Positions 9,373 to 16,351 of a stretch of DNA of 35,879 bases are shown here, piece after piece. The DNA is from an uncultured Limimonas sp. Its GTDB lineage: Bacteria; Pseudomonadota; Alphaproteobacteria; Kiloniellales; Rhodovibrionaceae. The translations under genes and the position numbers were made by a program. The stretch covers positions 1 to 35,879 of the forward strand of contig CAJXKW010000018.1 in NCBI GenBank assembly GCA_913055855.1, read 5' to 3'. The notes under the pieces were generated by a model, which saw only the letters and a program-made list of their open reading frames with translations, had not been told where the DNA came from and ran no database searches. Position 1 is the first letter of the stretch; the number at the start of each line of letters is the position of its first letter.

Positions 9373-10428
9373 ATGAGCTGTCCGCAGTGCGAGGCGACGG
9401 CCGCTTTTCACGGTAACACCGTGCACATCTGGCCGCCCCTGGCGCACACGCTGGGCAAACTGGCGCGCGCCCTGGCCGATGCGGGCTTCACCGGCATCGC
9501 GCGCTCCCAGACCGACCTGCGCATCCCCAACGTGACGCATGCGGAGCTGGCCGGACAGCTCGCGCACATCCTCACCGAACCCGAGCGACGCGACTGCCGC
9601 CTCGTGGTCACGCAGGGCGAGACCGTGACGGCCGCGCACATCCCGCACGTTCTCAGCGTGGAAGCCTACATCACGGCCGTGAAGGGAGCGTGGCTGGGGG
9701 ACATCCTGGCCGAGAACCGGCTGAACTTCGCCTTTCAGCCGATTTTGGACGGCGGGCGCCACGTCCAGGGCCACGAGGCGCTGGTGCGTGCGGCGCACCG
9801 GGACGGCGCACCTATCTCACCGGGAGATCTTTTCGAGGCGGCGGGCACGCCCGCCCTGCTCGCCACCCTCGACCGGCAGGCGCGCCTGACGGCCGTCTCC
9901 CACATGCCCGACATGCCCGCGAACACGCGGCTGTTCATCAATTTCCTGCCCTCGACGATCTACGATCCCGTCTATTGCCTGCAATCGACGGCGAAAGCCG
10001 TGGCGGATCGCGGCCTCGACCCGCGGTCGGTGGTGTTCGAGATCGTGGAGAGCGACAAGGCCCAAGACAACGAGCACATCCAGAACATCGTCGACTATTA
10101 TCGGCGCAACGGCTACGGCGTCGCGCTCGACGACTTCGGCACGGGGTACAACAACCTGAACACCTTGCTGAATCTCCGCCCCGACTACATCAAGGTGGAC
10201 AAGGCCATCATCGGCAGGCTCGCCCACGACGCGACGAGCCGCGACATGGTCCGCGACCTGGTGCGCCAGGCGCACGCCCGCGGCACAGCCGTCATCGCCG
10301 AAGGCATCGAGACCCGCACCGACTTTAGCGTGTGCATCGGCCTGGGCGTGGACCTTTATCAGGGCTTTTACTTCGCCAAGCCGTCGCCGCATTTCACCCG
10401 CGACGCGGATGTCGCGGGACAGGCCTGA
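9373..10428 (+). CDS. EAL-domain cyclic-di-GMP phosphodiesterase
   Basis: A 351-residue protein with an N-terminal region of about 105 residues, opening with a CPQC pair, followed by a complete EAL domain. EAL domains hydrolyse cyclic di-GMP to pGpG. The catalytic residues appear intact: the E-A-L-x-R signature with E135, FINFLPST, the Glu in FEIVESD, DDFGTGYNN with D253 and D254, the Lys in YIKVDK, and AEGIET. It has no membrane segment or GGDEF partner, so it is a predicted soluble active phosphodiesterase. The N-terminal region is not one I can name. ATG 9373 has GGAG nine bases upstream; ATG 9307 sits directly on a purine run without spacing and is less likely. It may lower c-di-GMP and so affect the neighbouring polysaccharide and motility functions. 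Confidence 0.88.
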   Translation: MSCPQCEATAAFHGNTVHIWPPLAHTLGKLARALADAGFTGIARSQTDLRIPNVTHAELAGQLAHILTEPERRDCRLVVTQGETVTAAHIPHVLSVEAYITAVKGAWLGDILAENRLNFAFQPILDGGRHVQGHEALVRAAHRDGAPISPGDLFEAAGTPALLATLDRQARLTAVSHMPDMPANTRLFINFLPSTIYDPVYCLQSTAKAVADRGLDPRSVVFEIVESDKAQDNEHIQNIVDYYRRNGYGVALDDFGTGYNNLNTLLNLRPDYIKVDKAIIGRLAHDATSRDMVRDLVRQAHARGTAVIAEGIETRTDFSVCIGLGVDLYQGFYFAKPSPHFTRDADVAGQA

Positions 10429-10438
10429 CCCGAGCCGC

Positions 10439-10645
10439 TTACGCCAACTCGATCGCGCCGTCGATCTCCACGTCCAGATCCACCCCGTCGACGGTCAGCC
10501 GAACCTGCGCCTTCAGCGTCTCATCGCCATTCAGCCGCCCCTGGTCCACGGCCTCGCGCACCGCCTTTTCGATCTCGCGCTGGCTGGTCACGCCGACCTT
10601 CTTCAGGAACTTCCGGACCTCCATGTTGAAGGTGTCCTCGTTCAT
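10439..10645 (-). CDS. Small DUF6494-like conserved protein
   Basis: A 68-residue protein of unknown function that I recognise as DUF6494-like: MNEDTFNMEVRKFLKKVG at the start, a central helix with IEKAVREAV, and an acidic beta-rich tail (LTVDGVDLDVEIDG). It is soluble, without signal peptide, Cys pairs or membrane segment. The ATG at 10645 is preceded by a strong GGGGAGG site. It is convergent with the EAL gene, with only 10 bp between stop codons. The family is usually annotated as a conserved hypothetical and nothing here suggests a reaction. Confidence 0.8.
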   Translation of the reverse strand: MNEDTFNMEVRKFLKKVGVTSQREIEKAVREAVDQGRLNGDETLKAQVRLTVDGVDLDVEIDGAIELA

Positions 10646-10834
10646 CGCTCGCCTCCCCGTCCGCGACATCCTTGATCGGGGCCAGCTTAGGGCATACCGG
10701 CGCAGCCGCCAATCTCGGGCGGCGGCCGCCGGCGCCCGGAAAGGGCCGATCGCCGCGCCCCACGGGTTTTACCCGATATTAAATGCGACCCTCGATGGTT
10801 TGGACAGGATACAGCGATAAGGGGAGGCGGCCAG

Positions 10835-12436
10835 ATGGCGTCCAATGCGGGTTTCGCGGGCCGGCTCGGGGCTGCGCTGCCGAATCGGGCGGGACGGCTT
10901 TCGTTCAAGGTCGCGGCGCTGCTCGTTGCCATCATCACGGCCATCTTCATCCTCGTCCTGGCCGCGGCGTACTGGCAGTTCCAGCGGACGCAAACGGGCA
11001 GCCTCCAGGATCGCGCCGAACTGGTCACCGAGCTTCAGGCGCAGGCGCTGAGCGATCCCTTGTGGAACTACAATCTGGAAACGGCGAGGAGCCTGCTGGG
11101 CGGCCTCAAGCGCGACCCCGACTTCCGCTACGGGGTGGTCCGGGACAAAAAGGGCGAGGTCCTGGCGCAGGCGGGGCGCAAGCCGGCCGGGCGCGCCGAC
11201 GTCACGCGCATCGAACAACCGATCCGGCACGGCAGCGGCGATTCGGCGCAAAAGCTCGGCACGCTCACGCTCACCCTGTCCCACGACCGGCTGAACGCCA
11301 CACTGAACCAGACACTCGTGGGCGGGATCGTCGCGCTGGTCGTGCTGCTCGCCTGCGTGGTCACCGCGATCCTGCTCGCCCTGCGCATGCTGACCCGGCC
11401 GCTCAGCCGCATGACCGCGGTGATGGGCGAACTCTCCGAGGGCAACACGGAGATCGCGGTGCCCGCGCGCGACCGTTCGGACGAGATCGGGGGCATGGCG
11501 CGCGCGGTGCAGGTGTTCAAGGAGGGCATGATCCGCAATGCCGAGCTGGCGCGCGAGCAGGAAGCGGAAATGGCCCGCAAGCAGGAACGCTCGCAGGCGA
11601 TCGAGACGGCCACCGATCGGTTCAAGGACCACGTCACCGAAGCCGTGGGCAACGTCCGGGAGCGCGTGGCGGGCATCAAATCCACCGCCGACCGCTCCGG
11701 CAACACCATGGGATCCGCGGGCCGGCAGTCGTTCGACGTGGCCGAGGCCGCCGAGCGCAGCCAGGCGACCGTGGGTCAGGTCGCGGATACGGCCGAGGAC
11801 CTCAACCAGGCGACCCAAACCATCGACCAGCGGGTGCGCGAATCGACCGACATCGCGCACACGGCCGTCCAGGAAGTGGACAGCACCAACGCAAAGATCC
11901 AGGGCCTGCAGAAATCGGCCGACAACATCGGCGAAGTGGTCAGCCTCATCAACGACATCGCCGAACAGACCAACCTGCTTGCGCTGAACGCGACGATCGA
12001 GGCCGCGCGCGCCGGCGAGGCGGGCAAGGGCTTCGCCGTGGTGGCGGGCGAAGTCAAGAACCTGGCCAACCAGACGGCCAAGGCCACCGAGCAGATCAGC
12101 AACCAGATCCGCGAGATCCAGGGCGAAACCCGGGAATCGGTCAACGCCATCGCCAACATCGGCGAGACCATCAAGCGGATGGAATCCATTTCCAACAGCG
12201 TTGCCGAGGCGGTTGCCGAGCAGACCCGGGCCGCCCGCAGCATCGGCGAGCATACGGGCACGCTGCGCACCGACGCGGCCACGGTCTCGGCGCACGTCAG
12301 CACCATGATCCGGCAGGCGGCCACCGCCTCGGCGCAATCCTTCGCCATGATCTGGGCGGCCGAGGACATCGGCGCGACCATCGACAGCATGGACGAGACC
12401 ATCAGCGGCTTCATCACCACGGTGACCACGACATGA
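10835..12436 (+). CDS. Methyl-accepting chemotaxis protein
   Basis: A 533-residue transmembrane chemoreceptor. A first membrane helix (about 24-47) and a second (about 158-185) enclose a small periplasmic domain of about 110 residues, too short for a double Cache fold. A HAMP domain follows (about 185-240; [18 protein letters not shown]) and then the signalling domain. The highly conserved hairpin tip lies around residues 373-395 ([20 protein letters not shown], then [12 protein letters not shown]), where CheA and CheW bind. There is no C-terminal pentapeptide for CheR/CheB tethering. GGGGAGG lies seven bases before the ATG. No che genes are nearby, so it is an orphan receptor; the ligand cannot be told. 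Confidence 0.93.
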   Translation: MASNAGFAGRLGAALPNRAGRLSFKVAALLVAIITAIFILVLAAAYWQFQRTQTGSLQDRAELVTELQAQALSDPLWNYNLETARSLLGGLKRDPDFRYGVVRDKKGEVLAQAGRKPAGRADVTRIEQPIRHGSGDSAQKLGTLTLTLSHDRLNATLNQTLVGGIVALVVLLACVVTAILLALRMLTRPLSRMTAVMGELSEGNTEIAVPARDRSDEIGGMARAVQVFKEGMIRNAELAREQEAEMARKQERSQAIETATDRFKDHVTEAVGNVRERVAGIKSTADRSGNTMGSAGRQSFDVAEAAERSQATVGQVADTAEDLNQATQTIDQRVRESTDIAHTAVQEVDSTNAKIQGLQKSADNIGEVVSLINDIAEQTNLLALNATIEAARAGEAGKGFAVVAGEVKNLANQTAKATEQISNQIREIQGETRESVNAIANIGETIKRMESISNSVAEAVAEQTRAARSIGEHTGTLRTDAATVSAHVSTMIRQAATASAQSFAMIWAAEDIGATIDSMDETISGFITTVTTT

Positions 12437-12527
12437 GACGCCGCCCGTGCCAACCGCACGTTGCACCTTGACCCCCGCCGCGCCCGCGCGCTTGGCTGCG
12501 CCCGAACTGGCCAGGAGGGGAGGTCGC

Positions 12528-13694
12528 GTGACGACACGCCAGCCGCCGCAGGACGCGGCCGCGGACACCGACGGCCGGCCGCCGGGACCGCTGGGCGTTT
12601 ATCGGCGATGGCGGGCCGAGGGGACGCTCGCCCACGATCCCGCCCAGGAACTCGCGGTAGAGAAGCTGCAGTCGCTGCACAACGCGCTGCGGCACTACAG
12701 CCCGGAGACCGGCCGCAGCGGCCTCAAGGCACGCCTGGGCCTGGCGCGCCGGCGCACCGAGCCGCCCCAGGGCCTGTACCTCTTCGGCGGCGTGGGCCGC
12801 GGCAAATCCATGCTCATGGACGCCTTCGCCCGGACGGCGCCCGTCGCCGCGGTACGCCGGGTGCACTTCCACGCCTTCATGGCCGAAGTCCACGACCGCC
12901 TCCACGCCTGGCGCACCGAGACCCGGGGCGGGAAAGCCGACCCGCTGCCCAAGCTGGCGCGCGACATCGCATCGGAATCCTGGCTGCTCTGCTTCGACGA
13001 GTTCCAGGTCGCCAACGTCGCCGACGCGATGATCCTCAGCCGCCTGTTCGAGGCGCTGTTCGAGCGCGGCGCAGTGATCGTGGCCACCTCCAACGTCCCG
13101 CCCGACCGCCTTTATGCGGGCGGCCTGCAGCGCGAGCGTTTCACCCCGTTCATCACCCTGTTGAAGCAGCGCCTGGACATCCTGGAGCTGGACGGCGGGC
13201 GGGATCACCGCCTGGCGAACCTGGAACGCCTGGCCACGCTGCACACGCCGCTGGGCCCGGCGACGCGGGCGGCGCTCGACGACGCCTTCGCCACGCTTAC
13301 GGGCGGCGCGGCGCCGGTGGCGACCACCCTGACCGTGAAGGGGCGCAACGTTACCGTCCCCGCGAGCGCGCGCGGCGTGGCCCGCTTCGCCTTTGCCGAA
13401 CTCTGCGGCACGGCGCTGGGTGCCACGGACTACGCCGCCATCGCCAAGCGGTTCCACACCCTGGTGCTGGACGACGTGCCCGTGCTCGACGACACGCGAC
13501 GCAATGAGACCCAGCGTTTCGTGACCCTCGTGGACACCCTCTACGAGCACCGCTGCAACCTGATCGCCGGCACGGATGCGCCGCCGGACGACCTGTACGC
13601 CGGAGCGGAACTCGACTTCATCTTCCAGCGCACGGTCTCGCGCCTGATGGAGATGCAGACGCGCGCCTATATCGAACAGGAGCACCGGCCGTGA
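12528..13694 (+). CDS. zapE: Cell division protein ZapE (AFG1-like ATPase)
   Basis: A 388-residue AFG1/ZapE-family ATPase. It has Walker A GGVGRGKS, a Walker B LLCFDEFQV with the FDEFQ signature typical of this family, a sensor-1 strand ending in ATSN, and the conserved PPDRLY and C-terminal FxRTVSRLMEMQ segments. In Escherichia coli ZapE binds FtsZ and destabilises Z-ring polymers in the presence of ATP; the mitochondrial relative works in membrane protein quality control. The GTG at 12528 is preceded by GGAGGGGAGG at ideal spacing and beats a GTG at 12447 that has no ribosome site. Its stop overlaps the GTG of the next gene (GTGA), so the two are translationally coupled. In many alphaproteobacteria this gene lies just before mdh; here it is about 13 kb away. 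Confidence 0.93.
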   Translation: MTTRQPPQDAAADTDGRPPGPLGVYRRWRAEGTLAHDPAQELAVEKLQSLHNALRHYSPETGRSGLKARLGLARRRTEPPQGLYLFGGVGRGKSMLMDAFARTAPVAAVRRVHFHAFMAEVHDRLHAWRTETRGGKADPLPKLARDIASESWLLCFDEFQVANVADAMILSRLFEALFERGAVIVATSNVPPDRLYAGGLQRERFTPFITLLKQRLDILELDGGRDHRLANLERLATLHTPLGPATRAALDDAFATLTGGAAPVATTLTVKGRNVTVPASARGVARFAFAELCGTALGATDYAAIAKRFHTLVLDDVPVLDDTRRNETQRFVTLVDTLYEHRCNLIAGTDAPPDDLYAGAELDFIFQRTVSRLMEMQTRAYIEQEHRP

Positions 13695-14659
13695 ACACCC
13701 GCGTCGCCGCCGCCGCGATCCTCGCTGCGGCCATGCACGCCCCGCCGGTGGCCGCCGGCACCTTCAACCTCACCTTCGAGAACGACCGGCCGGCCAAGAC
13801 GGACCGCCACTTCACCCACGGGACACTGGTCTCCTGGACCACCGATAAGGGCGCGGTGCCCCAGGGGCTGCAGGCGCTGGGCGTAGCTCTGCCGGGGTTG
13901 GCCACGCCGCCCGAACGGACGAGCTACATCCTCGGCCAGACCATGTTCACGCCGAAGGACATTTCGGCGAGCCGGCTGATCCGCGACGATCGCCCCTACG
14001 CCGGCTGGCTCTACGGCGGCCTGCGCCTGACCAGCGAGCAGCCGGGCGCGCGCCAGCGCCTTGAGCTGAACCTGGGCGTCGTGGGGCCGCCCTCGCTGGC
14101 CAACCAGACGCAGACGCTCGTGCACAAGAGCATCGATGTCCAGGTCCCCAACGGCTGGGAGCACCAACTCGACACGGAACCGGGCGTACTCGGCATCTAC
14201 GAGCGCGGCTGGCGCCATATTGCCGGGCTGGGCGACACGCCCTTCGCGGTCGCGGCCCTGCCCCACCTCAGTGTGGCCGCCGGGAACATTTATACACTGG
14301 GCGGGGTGGGCGGCCGCCTCGCCATTGGGCACAACCTGGACGCCTCGTGGGGACCGCCGCGCATCTACCCGGGCGCACGGGGCAGCGGCTATTTCGGTGC
14401 GAGCGGTGAACTGTATTTTTCGCTGTTCGTCGGCGTGGAAGGGCGCGCGGTCGCCCGCAACATCTTTCTCGACGGCAACACCTTCCAGGACTCGCACAGT
14501 GTCGACAAGAAGCACTTTGTCGGCGACCTTGAGGCCGGCCTCGCCATCGCCTACGGCCCCTTGCGGGGCAGCTTCACCTGGGTGGGCCGGTCGCGCGAAT
14601 TCCACGGCCAGTCCGAGAACGACCAGTTCGCGTCGATGACCCTGGGTGTCCGGTTCTGA
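13691..14659 (+). CDS. LpxR-like outer-membrane lipid A 3'-O-deacylase (DUF2219)
   Basis: A 322-residue outer-membrane beta-barrel protein. The start has a signal peptide (cleavage near AAG at 21-23), and the protein ends in Arg-Phe, as usual for BAM-inserted barrels. The mature N-terminus has the LpxR signature FENDRPAKTDRHFTHG, whose Asn-Asp pair falls at the position of the catalytic N10/D11 of LpxR. The conserved His in QTLVHKSID and the GWEHQLDTEPG segment (with the Glu) also match. LpxR removes the 3' acyloxyacyl group of lipid A, needs calcium, and modifies the outer leaflet. The start is a GTG overlapping the zapE stop, with AGGAG upstream. Whether it acts on lipid A here is inference; calling it a DUF2219 barrel is safe. 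Confidence 0.88.
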   Translation: MNTRVAAAAILAAAMHAPPVAAGTFNLTFENDRPAKTDRHFTHGTLVSWTTDKGAVPQGLQALGVALPGLATPPERTSYILGQTMFTPKDISASRLIRDDRPYAGWLYGGLRLTSEQPGARQRLELNLGVVGPPSLANQTQTLVHKSIDVQVPNGWEHQLDTEPGVLGIYERGWRHIAGLGDTPFAVAALPHLSVAAGNIYTLGGVGGRLAIGHNLDASWGPPRIYPGARGSGYFGASGELYFSLFVGVEGRAVARNIFLDGNTFQDSHSVDKKHFVGDLEAGLAIAYGPLRGSFTWVGRSREFHGQSENDQFASMTLGVRF

Positions 14660-14683
14660 GAGCCTTTCGGTTCTGACGGACCG

Positions 14684-14719
14684 CGAAGGGCGGCCCGGCG
14701 AAACCGGACCGCCCCTTCG
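14684..14719. terminator. Bidirectional terminator-like stem between convergent genes
   Basis: Arm 14684-14698 pairs with arm 14704-14719 (about 14 pairs with one bulged G and one mismatch) around a CGAAA loop. It sits between the LpxR-like gene and the convergent PEP-CTERM gene. It lacks a clear U-tract but is very stable. Confidence 0.6.
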
Positions 14720-14731
14720 CCGATCGGCGGG

Positions 14732-15442
14732 TTAGCTGAAGCGGCGCCGGCTCGCCGCCCCAAGGCCGATCAAGCCGGTGCCGAGCAAGGCAAGAGTCGC
14801 GGGCGCGGGGACCTCGGTGACCTGGTCGAAGCTGATCGTGTCGCCGCCCTGGCCGCGAATGGTCAGGACCTGGGTGAGCGAAAACGGCACCGCCTCACCA
14901 AATTCCACAGGGGTGAATGTGCGCGCAGTGATCGCACCGGACAGCGGGCCGAAATCATTGATTTGCGTAGCGCCCGAGGTGTCGAAAAGGGCATTGGACG
15001 TGTTCACGTAACCCTCGGATGTTAGCTCAGGACTTCCCGAGGAACTGCCACCGATCGTCGTGGCGAATTTCGTCACGCCCGAGCCCACATAGTCGGTCTC
15101 CGAAAATTCGATTCGCAGCTCCTGTGAGCCCGATGCGGACGGAGTGAAATCGATGCTGAAATTGTCGACGCGCATCAAGGGCTTCTCGGCGGTTCCCAGC
15201 GCCGGTTTGGTCGCACCCAGGGTCACTTGAAGGTCGAAAACGCCAAGGGTGCCGTCGAACTGGACAGCACCGGGAATGCCGGCCCGCTCGTCCTCGCTTG
15301 AGCCGTCGGTGATCTCGATGCTTTCCCCGTTCGTGACGTCGACGAGCCTCAGCGTCGGCGTGGCAAGCGCCTGCGTCGCGGCCGTCAGCATCGCCGTCAC
15401 GGTGACGGCAGCCAGGCTGATATACGTTCTTGTTCTGACCAT
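14732..15442 (-). CDS. PEP-CTERM sorting domain-containing exported protein (second)
   Basis: A 236-residue secreted protein. It starts with a signal peptide (VRTRTYISLAAVTVTAML, cleavage near ALA at about residue 27) and ends in a PEP-CTERM sorting signal of the VPAPATLALL form with a Gly/Leu membrane segment and an Arg tail (RRRFS). The mature part is acidic and Ser/Thr/Gly-rich with alternating beta-strand-like patches and no Cys; I recognise no enzymatic domain. It is unrelated by eye to the first PEP-CTERM protein outside the sorting signal. The ATG at 15442 gives a proper signal peptide; the frame stays open upstream, through the promoter. A near-consensus sigma-54 promoter about 50 bp upstream suggests PrsR/RpoN control together with the first gene, 11.5 kb away. 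Confidence 0.87.
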   Translation of the reverse strand: MVRTRTYISLAAVTVTAMLTAATQALATPTLRLVDVTNGESIEITDGSSEDERAGIPGAVQFDGTLGVFDLQVTLGATKPALGTAEKPLMRVDNFSIDFTPSASGSQELRIEFSETDYVGSGVTKFATTIGGSSSGSPELTSEGYVNTSNALFDTSGATQINDFGPLSGAITARTFTPVEFGEAVPFSLTQVLTIRGQGGDTISFDQVTEVPAPATLALLGTGLIGLGAASRRRFS

Positions 15443-15490
15443 ACCTGCTTTCCCATACGTCGATTGGATAGTCCTGCGGCCACAAGAATA

Positions 15491-15505
15491 GCAAGGATGA
15501 TGCCA
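15491..15505 (-). promoter_or_regulatory. Sigma-54 (-24/-12) promoter for the second PEP-CTERM gene
   Basis: On the minus strand the sequence is TTGGCATCATCCTTGCT, with GG and GC 10 bp apart and matches to the consensus at both elements. Transcription should start near 15479, leaving a leader of about 37 bases before the ATG at 15442. It is a better match than the promoter at 3320-3334. Confidence 0.82.
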
Positions 15506-15885
15506 ATCCAATAGGTCCCTGAGAATCCGAAATTTCCGGAACCACCGTGTCGCAACATGTTCAGGCGCGGAAACAGCCACGGCCGATTCCGACCGATCGA
15601 TTGTAAACGCGGGCTACACCAAGGCATCACCTCGCCGCCGCATCGGCACGGTCGTCGTCCGGGCACCATGCCGTCGGGCCGGGAGCCACGTGGCATGGGA
15701 CGCCGGACGGCATGCACGCCTTCGCCGCGACCAGCATGCCGCCCTCCCACGCCTGCATCCGCGCCATCCCGAAGGCACGTAGCGAGTTAGAAGCTTTCCA
15801 GGTTGCGGACGCGCTTATATACGGGTAGAAATATGGGCGTGCCCGGGCCTTGCCGGCGCGGGAGACGATCACGCCGAGGAGAAAC
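15506..15885. other. Intergenic region, about 380 bp, upstream of the second PEP-CTERM gene and the molybdenum hydroxylase genes
   Basis: No supported gene. The left part should hold upstream control sites for the sigma-54 promoter at 15491-15505. The right part must contain the promoter for the plus-strand hydroxylase genes, and an AT-richer patch near 15810-15835 is the likeliest place. Short open frames on both strands in this stretch have no signal peptide, ribosome site or recognisable product. Confidence 0.5.
15601..15619. promoter_or_regulatory. Possible weak PrsR-type site upstream of the second PEP-CTERM gene
   Basis: TTGTAA, seven bases, CTACAC. It matches the GTGTCA-N7-TGACAC arrangement partly (four of six bases per half site). 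Its centre is 106 bp upstream of the -24 GG, 11 bp (one helical turn) nearer than site 1 is to its own promoter. It is suggestive only. Confidence 0.3.
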
Positions 15886-16347
15886 ATGGCCTACACGCTG
15901 ACCGTCAACGGCCAGGAACGGCAGGTTTCCGTCGATTCCGACACGCCGCTGCTCTGGGTGCTCCGGGACGAGCTCGGGCTCACCGGCACCAAATACGGCT
16001 GTGGCATCGCACAGTGCGGCGCCTGCACCGTGCACATGAACGGCCGTCCCACGAAATCCTGCAGCATCCCGATTTCGGCTGCCGACGGTGCCGATGTAAC
16101 CACCATCGAGGGGCTCGACGGGGCCGAGGCGCGCGCCGTACAGGACGCCTGGGTCGCCATCGACGTGCCGCAGTGCGGCTACTGCCAGTCCGGGCAGGTC
16201 ATGCGCGCGGTATCGCTGCTCCAGCAAACGCCCGCGCCGAGCGACCCCGACATCGACGCGGCGATGGGCGAGAACATCTGCCGGTGCGCCACCTACGTGC
16301 GCATCCGACAGGCGATCCACGACGCCGCCGGCAAGCTGGAGGGCTGA
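15886..16347 (+). CDS. (2Fe-2S)-binding small subunit of a xanthine dehydrogenase-family molybdenum hydroxylase (IorA type)
   Basis: A 153-residue iron-sulfur subunit. The N-terminal plant-type ferredoxin domain carries one [2Fe-2S] cluster on C39, C44, C47 and C59 ([12 protein letters not shown]). The C-terminal helical domain carries the second on C97, C100, C132 and C134 (QCGYC, CRC). It passes electrons from the molybdopterin subunit, encoded 4 bp downstream, to an acceptor. Sequence and size match the alpha subunit of isoquinoline 1-oxidoreductase-like enzymes. It has no Tat or Sec signal, so it is expected to be co-exported with its Tat-bearing partner. AGGAG five bases before the ATG fixes the start; an earlier in-frame ATG at 15850 lacks one. 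Confidence 0.93.
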   Translation: MAYTLTVNGQERQVSVDSDTPLLWVLRDELGLTGTKYGCGIAQCGACTVHMNGRPTKSCSIPISAADGADVTTIEGLDGAEARAVQDAWVAIDVPQCGYCQSGQVMRAVSLLQQTPAPSDPDIDAAMGENICRCATYVRIRQAIHDAAGKLEG

Positions 16348-16351
16348 GGCC

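Noticed and set aside
10763..10775. Small hairpin CGGGT-TTT-ACCCG upstream of the chemoreceptor gene
   Set aside because: Only five pairs and a three-base loop; likely chance.
10783..12471. 562-codon plus-strand open frame overlapping the chemoreceptor in another frame
   Set aside because: Gly/Arg/Asp-rich product typical of a shifted frame; the chemoreceptor frame has all its domains.
12447..12527. Upstream GTG start for zapE
   Set aside because: No ribosome site there, whereas GTG 12528 has GGAGGGGAGG at ideal spacing.
15557..15887. Short open frames of 77 and 86 codons on opposite strands in the hydroxylase upstream gap
   Set aside because: No ribosome sites, no recognisable protein features, and they overlap each other and likely promoter DNA.
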